From positions 1 through 34,823 of the forward strand of contig SLOE01000086.1 in NCBI GenBank assembly GCA_007132715.1: DNA of 34,823 nucleotides, read 5' to 3'. Position numbers and translations under genes: made by a program. Positions 19,528 to 27,786 of this stretch are shown here, in pieces. This DNA comes from Bacteroidales bacterium (GTDB lineage Bacteria > Bacteroidota > Bacteroidia > Bacteroidales > PUMT01). Positions within the stretch are counted from its first letter, which is position 1. Each line of letters opens with the position of its first letter. Below the pieces are notes generated by a model that did no database searches, was not told the DNA's origin, and worked only from the letters and a program-made list of their open reading frames with translations.

Positions 19528-20124
19528 ATGAGAGAATTCTGGGAGGAGAGGTACAAAAACAGGGATTATGTTTACGGAGACAAACCCAATGTCTTTTTCA
19601 AGACCTTCATTGATGGGGTGGAGCCCGGCAGAATACTGCTGCCGGCTGAGGGTGAGGGCCGTAATGCCGTTTATGCAGCCAATAAGGGCTGGGAAGTTAA
19701 TGCATTTGATTTCAGCCTGAATGCAAGGAAGAAGGCTCTTGAACTTGCTAGGAGGGAGGGTGTGAGCATTGAGTACCTTGTAGCAGATATTGAGTTTCAT
19801 GAGCTTGGTGAAGAGATGTATGATGCAATAGCACTTATACATGTTCATTTCATGCCCGGGAACAGATCATACATCCATAAGAAGCTTATAAACTCGCTTA
19901 AGAAAGGCGGGTTCTTCATACTGGAGGCCTTCTCCAGAGGACAGCATAAGTATGACAGCGGGGGACCGGCTGAAAAATCGATGCTGTATGACATCGTCGA
20001 GCTGAAGGAGGACTTCAGGGATCTTGAGATAGAGACATTATACAAGCAGGAGGTTGACCTGGATGAGGGGGTTTGCCACAGGGGACCGGCCAGCGTAATA
20101 AGGCTGGTGGCCTTTAAAACTTGA
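19528..20124 (+). CDS. Small class I SAM-dependent methyltransferase, TehB-like
   Basis: 198 aa, cytoplasmic. ILLPAEGEGRNAVYAANKGW is a motif I variant: the usual glycine-rich loop reads PAEGEGRN, as in TehB/thiopurine-type small methyltransferases. VNAFDFSLNA is motif II, and YDAIALIHVHFM is motif IV. The N-terminus MREFWEERYKNRDYVYG is the common opening of this group, which methylates small thiols, tellurite or halides. The substrate here is not predictable. It is 49 nt downstream of the CHAT gene on the same strand and could be co-transcribed, but cytoplasmic and exported products make a shared pathway doubtful. It is convergent with dapF. Confidence 0.82.
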   Translation: MREFWEERYKNRDYVYGDKPNVFFKTFIDGVEPGRILLPAEGEGRNAVYAANKGWEVNAFDFSLNARKKALELARREGVSIEYLVADIEFHELGEEMYDAIALIHVHFMPGNRSYIHKKLINSLKKGGFFILEAFSRGQHKYDSGGPAEKSMLYDIVELKEDFRDLEIETLYKQEVDLDEGVCHRGPASVIRLVAFKT

Positions 20125-20139
20125 AACCTGCCCGGGGAT

Positions 20140-20940
20140 TCACCATGCCCTGAGACTCCCGGAATCGGTCATACCGTCGAAAACATGTTTTGCGGGACCG
20201 GTAAGCCAGATATCCGTATAGTGGGACTGGTCTTTCCTTCTGAAGCTGACTTCAAGAGAACCCCCGGGGGTGCGGACTTCCACTGTATGGGCAGGCAGGT
20301 CACTGTCAATCCTGGAACAGATAGCAGCTGCAACCGATCCGGTCCCGCAGGAGAGTGTCTCATTCTCAACACCTCTTTCATAGGTCCTGACCCGGATTGC
20401 TTTGTCATCGTGCCCGACAAAATTTACATTGATTCCCCTTTCGCCAAAATTTCCGTTGTACCGTATCTTTCTGCCCTCAGCAACCACATCGTATTTATCC
20501 GGATCGGTCACAAAACATACATAATGCGGCGAACCTGTATTCAGAACAAATGCATTGCCGTCCTTATCAATTCCGGAAACATCCTGCATCCTCAGGTGTA
20601 TGAGCTCTTTTTCACCGATCCTTGCATGGTGGGGGCCGTCAATTCCTGAAAAATGTGCATCCTGTCCCGTCAGGCCAAGCCTGTTTGCAAAATGCACAAG
20701 GCAGCGCCCCCCGTTTCCGCACATTGTTGCTTCCCTGCCGTCTGAATTGAAGTACCGCATGTGAAAATCATAACCCTCGCGGACTTCCAGCAACATAAGT
20801 CCGTCTCCTCCAATTCCGAAATGCCTGTTACACAGGCTCCTGATCAATCCCCCATTCTCTGCAGGAAATCTGCCCGAACGGTTGTCAATAACAATGAAAT
20901 CATTTCCGTTGCCGTGATATTTGCTGAATTTGAGCTCCAT
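20140..20940 (-). CDS. dapF: Diaminopimelate epimerase
   Basis: 266 aa. DapF converts LL-diaminopimelate to meso-diaminopimelate for lysine synthesis and peptidoglycan cross-links, without a cofactor. The two catalytic cysteines are in place: Cys74 in ATMCGNGGRC and Cys198 in ENETLSCGTGSVA. The N-terminal KYHGNGNDFIVID and the substrate-binding GERGINVNF are also characteristic. Length and start agree with the family. It has its own divergent promoter shared with the HtrA upstream region, and no co-directional neighbour in the window. Confidence 0.95.
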   Translation of the reverse strand: MELKFSKYHGNGNDFIVIDNRSGRFPAENGGLIRSLCNRHFGIGGDGLMLLEVREGYDFHMRYFNSDGREATMCGNGGRCLVHFANRLGLTGQDAHFSGIDGPHHARIGEKELIHLRMQDVSGIDKDGNAFVLNTGSPHYVCFVTDPDKYDVVAEGRKIRYNGNFGERGINVNFVGHDDKAIRVRTYERGVENETLSCGTGSVAAAICSRIDSDLPAHTVEVRTPGGSLEVSFRRKDQSHYTDIWLTGPAKHVFDGMTDSGSLRAW

Positions 20941-20984
20941 GACTTCCGGTTTGTCAGCGATTTTAAATTTTTTTAACCCGACGA

Positions 20985-21018
20985 GTTGGCATGTTGCCGG
21001 TATCAGGCACTATTTTTG
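20985..21018 (+). promoter_or_regulatory. Candidate promoter for the HtrA gene
   Basis: GTTG (20985-20988), a 22-nt spacer, and TATTTTTG (21011-21018), a full TAnnTTTG match. It leaves a leader of about 145 nt, with no gene seen in it. The -33 box is imperfect. Confidence 0.4.
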
Positions 21019-21032
21019 CTTAAGATATGATA

Positions 21033-21063
21033 CAAATTTACCTTAAAAAATGCCACAGGCAAT
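21033..21063 (-). promoter_or_regulatory. Candidate promoter for dapF
   Basis: Minus strand: ATTG (21060-21063), a 19-nt spacer, and TAAATTTG (21033-21040). The leader to the dapF ATG at 20940 is about 90 nt. It is divergent with the HtrA promoter; their boxes are only 14 nt apart. Confidence 0.5.
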
Positions 21064-21167
21064 ATATACTGATTGTGGCGGGCTGATTTTAAAACAAAAA
21101 AGGATAAAGAGAGTTTATTAATCAGCTGATTGTTTTAATTTTTAATTGCAAAAAAAATACTTGAGTT

Positions 21168-22613
21168 ATGAAGATCAAAAGCATTATTATAAACATCGTT
21201 ATTGCAGTGATATCGGCACTTGTCGCAGTATATGCGTATACAAGGATTGCCGGGCCCGTAACCGAAGTAGTCACTTTCAGGGAAGACCGGCCCACATGGT
21301 TCACAAACCTCCCCGATGATTTTGAGGCTGACAAGTTTGACTTTACCCATGCCGCCGAGAAGACCGTCCACGGTGTTGTTCACGTAAAAGTGACCTCATA
21401 CAGGAGGCAACCACAGTTCCAGCGCCGGCAGGATCCTCTTCATGAATGGTTCTTCGGACCCCGACAGGAACGGGAGCCGCAGCCGGTAACCGGGTTCGGG
21501 TCAGGTGTTATTATATCCGAAGACGGCTATATTGTGACCAATTATCATGTTATTGAGGATGCAACCGAAGTTGAGGTAGTATTAAATGACCGGCGCAGCT
21601 TTACTGCGTCAATAAAGGGCTCCGATCCCAATTCGGATATAGCTCTGCTAAAAATAGAAGCAGAGGGGCTGCATTACATTGAGTTCGGCGATTCCGATCA
21701 GCTCCGCCTGGGTCAATGGGTCCTTGCAGTGGGCAATCCTATGAACCTTACATCAACTGTAACAGCTGGAATAGTTAGTGCCCGGGGCCGTACGGTTGGG
21801 ATCTTCAGTGACCGCGACATGCCGATCGAATCATTCATACAGACAGATGCAGCCGTTAACAGGGGTAACAGCGGTGGAGCACTGGTGAACCTGAGGGGAG
21901 AACTGGTAGGCATACCCACCCTTATTATGTCGCCGACAGGTGCATATGCAGGTAACTCGTTTGCCGTACCGGTCAGCATTGTTAAAAAGGTTGTCGAAGA
22001 TATCATTGAGTTTGGTGAAGTCCAGAGGGCAGTACTTGGTGTACAGATAGAAGAGCTGTCTGCCGAGATTGCTAGGGAAAACAATATTGAGACACTTAAC
22101 GGAGTTTATGTTACCGGGATCTTTGAGGAGGGCGCGGCCAAAGAGGCCGGTATCAGGGAAGGCGATGTGATACTGAGAGTTAACAATGTGACTGTGAACA
22201 GTCCCGCCGAGCTGCAGGAGCAGATAGCACGCTACCGGCCCAATGACAGGGTAAATATTTTAATAAACCGTAACAACAGAACGCAACAAATTACGGCCAC
22301 TTTACGTAATCTTGAGGGCCGGACGGAGATAGTGAGGCCGCAGGAGACTTTTCTCGGAGCCAGGTTCAGGCAGGTGCCCGAAGAGCTCAGAAGGGAGCTC
22401 AACATACAGGGTGGTGCACAGATAACAGACCTGAGGCCGGGTAAATTCATGTCAGCCCGGATTAGGGAAGGCTTTATAATAACCTCCATCAACAACAGGC
22501 CCGTGAATTCACCGTCCGATTTAAAAGAAATGCTGGATGGGCATGAGGGAGGCGTTCTCGTGGAAGGTGTTTATCCTGATGGTACTGTTGCCTATTATGC
22601 ATTGGGTCTTTAA
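21168..22613 (+). CDS. HtrA/Deg-family periplasmic serine protease
   Basis: 481 aa. A hydrophobic segment at residues 6-23 without a clear cleavage site suggests a DegS-like membrane anchor, although a cleaved signal is possible. The trypsin-like domain holds the full triad: His127 in TNYHVIED, Asp157 in NSDIALLKI and Ser235 in NRGNSGGALVN. Two PDZ domains follow, at about 275-370 (including GVYVTGIFEEGAAKEAGI) and 385-481 (including GAQITDLRPGKF). HtrA proteases degrade or sense misfolded envelope proteins. A Q/R-rich loop before the His (residues 79-105) corresponds to the LA loop and is short. The gene ends 38 nt before a strong intrinsic terminator, which isolates it from rpoD. Confidence 0.93.
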   Translation: MKIKSIIINIVIAVISALVAVYAYTRIAGPVTEVVTFREDRPTWFTNLPDDFEADKFDFTHAAEKTVHGVVHVKVTSYRRQPQFQRRQDPLHEWFFGPRQEREPQPVTGFGSGVIISEDGYIVTNYHVIEDATEVEVVLNDRRSFTASIKGSDPNSDIALLKIEAEGLHYIEFGDSDQLRLGQWVLAVGNPMNLTSTVTAGIVSARGRTVGIFSDRDMPIESFIQTDAAVNRGNSGGALVNLRGELVGIPTLIMSPTGAYAGNSFAVPVSIVKKVVEDIIEFGEVQRAVLGVQIEELSAEIARENNIETLNGVYVTGIFEEGAAKEAGIREGDVILRVNNVTVNSPAELQEQIARYRPNDRVNILINRNNRTQQITATLRNLEGRTEIVRPQETFLGARFRQVPEELRRELNIQGGAQITDLRPGKFMSARIREGFIITSINNRPVNSPSDLKEMLDGHEGGVLVEGVYPDGTVAYYALGL

Positions 22614-22651
22614 CCTTGACGGCTGTATGAAATACCGGTAAAGGAACATCC

Positions 22652-22677
22652 AAGACCTGCAATAGCAGGTCTTTTTT
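22652..22677 (+). terminator. Intrinsic terminator after the HtrA gene
   Basis: Perfect 9-bp stem AAGACCTGC / GCAGGTCTT with loop AATA, followed by a T run. Confidence 0.9.
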
Positions 22678-22708
22678 AACGTTTATTCAAATAGGTTTCC
22701 CTGGATAG

Positions 22709-22740
22709 GTTGAAATTAATTATTAATTGCCTTAAATTTG
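22709..22740 (+). promoter_or_regulatory. Promoter of rpoD
   Basis: GTTG (22709-22712), a 20-nt spacer, then TAAATTTG (22733-22740), fitting TAnnTTTG. The predicted leader is about 18 nt. The gene for the primary sigma factor thus carries a site of the type that factor itself reads. Confidence 0.6.
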
Positions 22741-22753
22741 CTATTATTTTTAT

Positions 22754-22759
22754 AAGGAG
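22754..22759 (+). promoter_or_regulatory. Shine-Dalgarno-like AAGGAG before rpoD
   Basis: AAGGAG lies 3 nt before the rpoD ATG. Such sequences are uncommon in this window, where most starts have AT-rich leaders. Confidence 0.5.
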
Positions 22760-22762
22760 AGA

Positions 22763-23623
22763 ATGAGACAGCTAAAGATCACAAAATCAATTACCAACAG
22801 GGAGAGTGCTTCGCTAGATAAGTACCTTCAGGAGATTGGCAGGGAAGAGCTTATCACTATTGAAGAGGAAGTTGATCTTGCCCAGAGGATAAGACAAGGC
22901 GACAAGGAAGCCCTGGAAAAGCTTACAAGGGCAAACCTGCGCTTTGTGGTTTCCGTTGCAAAACAGTATCAGAACCAGGGGCTTAGTCTCCCCGATCTGA
23001 TAAATGAAGGAAATCTTGGGTTGATAAAGGCTGCCGAGAAGTTTGATGAGACCCGAGGGTTCAAGTTCATCTCTTATGCTGTCTGGTGGATAAGGCAATC
23101 AATTCTGCAGGCGCTTGCCGAGCAGTCACGTATTGTCCGTCTTCCCCTCAACCAGGTGGGCTCCCTTAACAAGATAAATAAGGCATTTTCAAAATTCGAG
23201 CAGGAGTTTGAACGCACACCGTCACCGGAAGAGCTTGCAGAAATTCTCGAGCTGCCAAAGGAGAAGGTCAGCGATACCCTCAGGGTGTCGGGCAGGCACC
23301 TGTCGGTTGACGCACCCTTTGCCGACGGAGAGGAGAACTCCCTTCTCGACGTGCTGATAAACAATGATTCGCCGAATGCCGACAGGGCATTGCTGAATGA
23401 ATCACTTGGCAAGGAGATAGAACGTTCGCTTGCCACACTTACCGAAAGGGAAAGGGATATCGTAAGGTATTTCTTCGGTATCGGTGTTCAGGATATGACA
23501 CTTGAAGAGATAGGAGAAAGATTCGGGCTTACCCGTGAGAGGGTCAGGCAGATCAAGGAGAAGGCCATCAGAAGGCTGCGCCATACCTCAAGAAGCAAGC
23601 TGCTGAAAAGCTATCTTGGATGA
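22763..23623 (+). CDS. rpoD: Primary sigma factor RpoD (sigma-ABfr type)
   Basis: 286 aa sigma-70 factor without region 1.1. Region 1.2 is [14 protein letters not shown]. Region 2 has [20 protein letters not shown] and [13 protein letters not shown], which melts and recognises the -7 element. Region 3 includes [13 protein letters not shown]. Region 4 ends in the helix-turn-helix [20 protein letters not shown] for the -33 element. This compact form is the housekeeping sigma of Bacteroidota, consistent with the TTTG / TAnnTTTG sites seen around the window. The gene is monocistronic, with its own promoter and a terminator 26 nt after the stop. Confidence 0.94.
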   Translation: MRQLKITKSITNRESASLDKYLQEIGREELITIEEEVDLAQRIRQGDKEALEKLTRANLRFVVSVAKQYQNQGLSLPDLINEGNLGLIKAAEKFDETRGFKFISYAVWWIRQSILQALAEQSRIVRLPLNQVGSLNKINKAFSKFEQEFERTPSPEELAEILELPKEKVSDTLRVSGRHLSVDAPFADGEENSLLDVLINNDSPNADRALLNESLGKEIERSLATLTERERDIVRYFFGIGVQDMTLEEIGERFGLTRERVRQIKEKAIRRLRHTSRSKLLKSYLG

Positions 23624-23649
23624 TTTTAATAAAAAAGAGTTACATTTAG

Positions 23650-23673
23650 GGCGGAATTTATTCCGCCTTTTTT
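23650..23673 (+). terminator. Intrinsic terminator after rpoD
   Basis: Stem GGCGGAA / TTCCGCC with loop TTTA, followed by six T. Confidence 0.9.
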
Positions 23674-23760
23674 GTTTTTCCTTCCGGGGAAGTGAACGTA
23701 AAACTTTCTTTACCACTATCGCTGCAGTCAAACCTGTTTTAATAAATCCATGTTCAAAGT

Positions 23761-25401
23761 ATGAAGAGCTTCTTATTACCGTTAATGGCGTTTATCCTGA
23801 TCCTTGCCATTCCGTTGTCGCTTTACGGCAGGGATGACTACCCTGACCATGACCGGCTTGCCGCCCGTCTGAAAAGCCTGGAGGCTGATTATCCGCAGTA
23901 TGTCTCGTTACAGTCACTTACACAAACGGCAGGGGGAAAAGATATATGGGTCCTGTCCATAGGGACGGATAACCTGTCTGACCGCCCTGCCATTGCCGTG
24001 GCAGGGGGTACTGAAGGAGACCATCTGCTTGGTACTGAGCTGGCACTCAGGTTTGCCGGGATGCTGCTTAAGGAGACCGTTAGCGGGAAAACCGGTAGTT
24101 TGCTTGATTCTGTAACTTTCTATGTGTTTCCCGATATGACACCTGATGCCGGGGAACAATATTTCTTACCCCTCAAATATGAGCGCAAGGGGAATGCCAA
24201 TTCCTCTTACACTGACCGTTACGGGAATGCGATAGATCATCCCTACACCGATCTCAACAATGACGGCATGATAACCCTGATGAGGGTAAGGGACCGGAAT
24301 GGTGATTGGATACCTCATCCGGATGACGACCGGGTTATGGTGAAGGCAGACAAGGGAATTGGAGAGACAGGAAGATATAGTGTATATCCCGAAGGTGTAG
24401 ACCTGCTGAAAGATGATAGATGGACCGAGGCAGGTGTGAATTTCAACAGGAATTTCTCCTTCAAATTCCCCAATTTTACCAGCGGCGCAGGTGAACATGC
24501 AGTGTCTGAAGAGGAGAGCCGGGCTATTGCGTCATTCCTGTTTGATGCGAAGAACGTATATGCTGTGGTCTCTTTCGGATCTGCAAACAATCTTACTGAG
24601 CCACTCAGCTACAATGAGCGTGAGGCATCAGGCCGCATCATTACCGGAATACTTGAGGGAGATGCCAGGGTAAACCAGATGGTGAGCCGGAAATATAATG
24701 AGATCACGGGCGATATCTCAGGCCCTGCGGCAGCCGGCAGTGACGGCGATTTTTTCCAGTGGGCGTACTTTCATTACGGCAGGCACAGCTTCAGTACACC
24801 CGGCTGGAGCTTTCCCCGCGAACAGCCGGGCAACGGAGGGAGAAGGAGCAGAAGTGAACGGGATGACTGTCCCGCTCTACACTTCCTTAAATGGGCCGAT
24901 GAACAGGGGATTGATGACGTCTTTATACCCTGGGAGAGTGCTGTTCACCCCATGTTCCCCGGAAAGGAAATTGAGGTTGGAGGTATCAGACCTTTTGCAA
25001 TGAAGAATCCCCCCTTTGAAATGACTGCAGATATTGCCACAAGCCATTACAGGTTCATATTGGCGCTTGCTGAAATGCGACCTGAAATCAGGATCAGGAA
25101 TGTTGAAACCGAAGTACTGGGGAGGGGTGTGTACCGAATTACTGCCGATATTGTCAACTCAGGTATACTGCCTACTGTATCAGAACTTGGTGAAAGGGTC
25201 AGGTGGGTTCAGAAGACAGTGGTAAGGCTGGAGACAGATGAGGGCCAGGAAACGCTGAGCGGAAACCGTATAGAGGTGCTGGACGCTGTACAGGGAGGGA
25301 AAACAGAAACCCGCAGCTGGCTGATAAAGGGCCGTGGCAGCGTAAAACTCAGGGCGGGAGCTGAGAATACAGGGTTTGACGAGGTCATTATCAGGCTGTA
25401 G
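23761..25401 (+). CDS. M14-family protein with rearranged active site (probable pseudo-peptidase)
   Basis: 546 aa with a Sec signal peptide (LLPLMAFILILAIPLSLYG). It aligns by eye with the next gene across the metallocarboxypeptidase domain (GKDIWVLSIG, TDLNNDGMITLMRVRDRNGD, NFNRN). At the zinc-ligand site, where the neighbour has HANE, this protein has EGDH (residues 85-88): the His and Glu positions are swapped. At the third-ligand position (neighbour SYHNTGG) it reads SFGSANN, giving Gly273 instead of His. At the catalytic Glu position (neighbour FTNELM) it reads FSTPGW, giving Pro347. The substrate-binding Asn-Arg pair survives (NFNRN), while the Arg after NPDG is lost. There are no stops or frameshifts, so it is a maintained gene. 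It is probably a non-catalytic binding protein or an enzyme with altered chemistry. Confidence 0.8.
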   Translation: MKSFLLPLMAFILILAIPLSLYGRDDYPDHDRLAARLKSLEADYPQYVSLQSLTQTAGGKDIWVLSIGTDNLSDRPAIAVAGGTEGDHLLGTELALRFAGMLLKETVSGKTGSLLDSVTFYVFPDMTPDAGEQYFLPLKYERKGNANSSYTDRYGNAIDHPYTDLNNDGMITLMRVRDRNGDWIPHPDDDRVMVKADKGIGETGRYSVYPEGVDLLKDDRWTEAGVNFNRNFSFKFPNFTSGAGEHAVSEEESRAIASFLFDAKNVYAVVSFGSANNLTEPLSYNEREASGRIITGILEGDARVNQMVSRKYNEITGDISGPAAAGSDGDFFQWAYFHYGRHSFSTPGWSFPREQPGNGGRRSRSERDDCPALHFLKWADEQGIDDVFIPWESAVHPMFPGKEIEVGGIRPFAMKNPPFEMTADIATSHYRFILALAEMRPEIRIRNVETEVLGRGVYRITADIVNSGILPTVSELGERVRWVQKTVVRLETDEGQETLSGNRIEVLDAVQGGKTETRSWLIKGRGSVKLRAGAENTGFDEVIIRL

Positions 25402-25474
25402 ACCAGACAACCGGTGACCATCATTCCTGTCAGCCCTTAACGATTTACTGATAAAAATTTTAACCTGCTGAATT

Positions 25475-27226
25475 ATGCAAATCACATTGAAAAAAGGTAT
25501 TACCACAATTCTTTCAGCCATCCTGATCGCCATTACATGTAACGGGCAGGAAGAGGTGACTGAGCATTTCTTCAAGGCTTCAGGAACCCCCGTCAACCCA
25601 GAAGTGCAGGTGGCGTGGAACCGATATTATACAAATGAGGGGCTGCTCGGGATATACCGTGAACTTGAAAGGGCCCATCCATCGCTTGTCAAACTTGAAT
25701 CGATCGGTAAGTCATTTGAAGGCCGTGATATATGGGTGCTTACTGTCACCAATCACAAAAACAGGTATCACGGCGACAAACCCGGGTTCTGGATCGACGG
25801 CAATATTCACGCAAATGAGATCCAGTGCAGCGAAATAGCACTTTACACAGCATGGTATCTTGCTGAGAATTACGGGCAGAACAGGTTCATTACCGGGCTT
25901 ATGGATGACAAGGTCTTTTACATTGCTCCCACCATTAATCCCGACGGAAGGCATAATTATATGCATGAACCGAATACCGTCAACAGTCCCCGCTCCGGCA
26001 CCATACCCCTTGACGACGACGGCGACGGCGAGGCTGCCGAGGACGGGTTTGACGACCTGAACAATGACGGGCATATAACCCAGATGCGAAGGAGGTGCGA
26101 GTTTGGCGAATACCGTGAAGATCCTGACGATCCAAGGAGGCTGGTGCGTGTCCGGCCCGGGGAGAGAGGTGAATTTGAGCTTCTGGGCTGGGAAGGAATT
26201 GACAGGGACGGCGACGGACGCATCAATGAGGACAGGATCGGTTACTATGATCCCAACAGGGACTGGGGATGGAACTGGCAGCCTGACTATGTGCAGAGGG
26301 GTGCCTATCATTACCCGTTTGCCTTGCCTGAAAACAAGGCTGTAAGGGATTTCATACTCTCCAGGCCGAACATAGCGGGAGCACAGTCCTATCATAATAC
26401 GGGCGGGATGATACTGCGCGGACCGGGGGCTGCCGAAGATGAACGGCTGATGAGGCCGGTCGACAGGAGGGTTTATGATGCCATTGGCGAGCTGGGGGAC
26501 AGATTGCTTCCCGGGTACAGGTACCTGGTTCTCTACAGGGATCTGTATACCGTATATGGTGGTCAGATTGACTGGTTCCATTTCAACAGAGGCATATATA
26601 CATTTACCAATGAGCTGATGACCAGTTATCTCTATTTTTATGAGCAGTATGAGACACGGGATGACAGTCAGCGGGCACAATTCGATTTTGACAGGTACCT
26701 GCTGTTTGAAGATGCATTCGTTCCATGGGAAAAATATGACCATCCCCAGTTCGGAGAAATTGAGATAGGAGGGTTCAAGAAGAACTTCGGGAGAATTCAT
26801 CCCGGGTTCATGTTTGAGCAGGATGCTCACAGAAATATGGCATTTACCCTGCATCATGCATACCATACCCCACAGCTCGACATACATGAATTCACTGTAA
26901 ATGATCTGGGTGCCGGTCTTAGCGAGGTGATCACAGTTATTTCAAATTCGCGCCTTATTCCCACCCACAGTGGTATTGATGTTGAAAACAATATTGAGAG
27001 GCCTGACTATATAACCCTTGAAGGTGGGGAGGTACTGGCAGGAATGAAAGTGCATAACAGGGACCTGAATATTGCAGAAGAACAAAAGGTGAATCCTGCG
27101 CGGATGGAGATCGCGAATATACCCGGAATGGGACTGGTAACCGTAAAATGGATCGTGGAAGGCGGTCGCGATTACAGGGTCACAGTTGACAGTGCAAAAG
27201 GAGGGAGGTTCACCCGTGAATTCTGA
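25475..27226 (+). CDS. Exported M14 zinc carboxypeptidase
   Basis: 583 aa with a signal peptide ending near TCNG. Zinc ligands are His112 and Glu115 in DGNIHANE, with the third ligand His307 in SYHNTGG. The catalytic Glu380 is in FTNELM. Substrate-side residues are Arg159 (NPDGR) and Asn261-Arg262 (DPNRDWGWNW). The domain is therefore complete. Two acidic loops (about residues 180-199 and 242-253, with DDDGDG, DLNNDGH and DRDGDGRINED) look like Ca2+-binding DxDxDG loops inserted in the catalytic domain. A C-terminal all-beta region of about 130 residues follows. Substrate may be peptide or a gamma-D-Glu-type cell-wall bond; this is not decidable here. It lies 73 nt downstream of its degenerate paralogue, probably in the same operon. 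Confidence 0.9.
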   Translation: MQITLKKGITTILSAILIAITCNGQEEVTEHFFKASGTPVNPEVQVAWNRYYTNEGLLGIYRELERAHPSLVKLESIGKSFEGRDIWVLTVTNHKNRYHGDKPGFWIDGNIHANEIQCSEIALYTAWYLAENYGQNRFITGLMDDKVFYIAPTINPDGRHNYMHEPNTVNSPRSGTIPLDDDGDGEAAEDGFDDLNNDGHITQMRRRCEFGEYREDPDDPRRLVRVRPGERGEFELLGWEGIDRDGDGRINEDRIGYYDPNRDWGWNWQPDYVQRGAYHYPFALPENKAVRDFILSRPNIAGAQSYHNTGGMILRGPGAAEDERLMRPVDRRVYDAIGELGDRLLPGYRYLVLYRDLYTVYGGQIDWFHFNRGIYTFTNELMTSYLYFYEQYETRDDSQRAQFDFDRYLLFEDAFVPWEKYDHPQFGEIEIGGFKKNFGRIHPGFMFEQDAHRNMAFTLHHAYHTPQLDIHEFTVNDLGAGLSEVITVISNSRLIPTHSGIDVENNIERPDYITLEGGEVLAGMKVHNRDLNIAEEQKVNPARMEIANIPGMGLVTVKWIVEGGRDYRVTVDSAKGGRFTREF

Positions 27227-27252
27227 CCGGGTAAAAATGTTTTGCTGTCTGG

Positions 27253-27660
27253 TTATAATCGGCCAGGGTTGTCTCCTTCAACCTCTACTGGCACCATTTT
27301 GAAGGGTATTTTCAGGATTGACGCGTAATCCTCGCCGGATTCAAGCATTTCAAAATCATCCTTTTCATAATACCAGTGTATCAGCACCGGGTTACCCTTG
27401 TTATGATATGCCTCAAGCTTCTTGAAAATCCCGAACAGGTACCTGGATGTACTGGTATTGAAATACTCAAGGTTCACATGCAGGTCGGTTGTGCCTTCCC
27501 GTGCTTCTTCAACATACTGTTCAATCCATTTGAGTATGGGCTCATAGAAGCTGATTGTGTCCTCGGGAATTGACCGGCCCTCAAATTTCAACTGCCTGCT
27601 GCCCGGATCAAGGCTTATATATGGCGTCTTCTTTTCGCCCTGGATGATTAGTTTTTCCAT
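27253..27660 (-). CDS. SiaC-family (DUF1987) regulatory phosphoprotein
   Basis: 135 aa from the ATG at 27660; the frame extends 14 codons further upstream, but that extension does not resemble the family, which starts with a short strand then TPxIxxD. Visible features are KTPYISLDPGSRQLKFEGRS, PEDTISFYEPILKWIEQYV and the YFNTSTSRYLFGIFKKLE block. In Pseudomonas SiaC the equivalent block holds the phosphorylated Thr that controls binding to the diguanylate cyclase SiaD. Thr69-Ser72 are the candidates here. No SiaA phosphatase, SiaB kinase or SiaD gene is in the window, so partners must lie elsewhere. The gene follows uvrB on the same strand with a 126-nt gap. Confidence 0.82.
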   Translation of the reverse strand: MEKLIIQGEKKTPYISLDPGSRQLKFEGRSIPEDTISFYEPILKWIEQYVEEAREGTTDLHVNLEYFNTSTSRYLFGIFKKLEAYHNKGNPVLIHWYYEKDDFEMLESGEDYASILKIPFKMVPVEVEGDNPGRL

Positions 27661-27786
27661 ACAAATATGTATATAATCCACCACCGTCGCCCGTGATTGC
27701 AAAGCAGGGCGATTTCCCTACTAAACTACAAATTAATTTTTATATAAAAAACTTTTGAATGAAAATGAGTTGGGGGTCGCTGATTA

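Noticed and set aside
15308-20124. A defence island made of the NPPW methyltransferase, CHAT protein and second methyltransferase.
   Set aside because: The CHAT protein has a signal peptide, the first methyltransferase is on the opposite strand, no nuclease or defence partner is present, and the surroundings are core genes.
25712-26887. A 391-codon open frame antisense to the intact M14 gene.
   Set aside because: It lies wholly inside a well-supported gene with all catalytic residues, has no recognisable domain, and is explained by codon usage of the sense strand.
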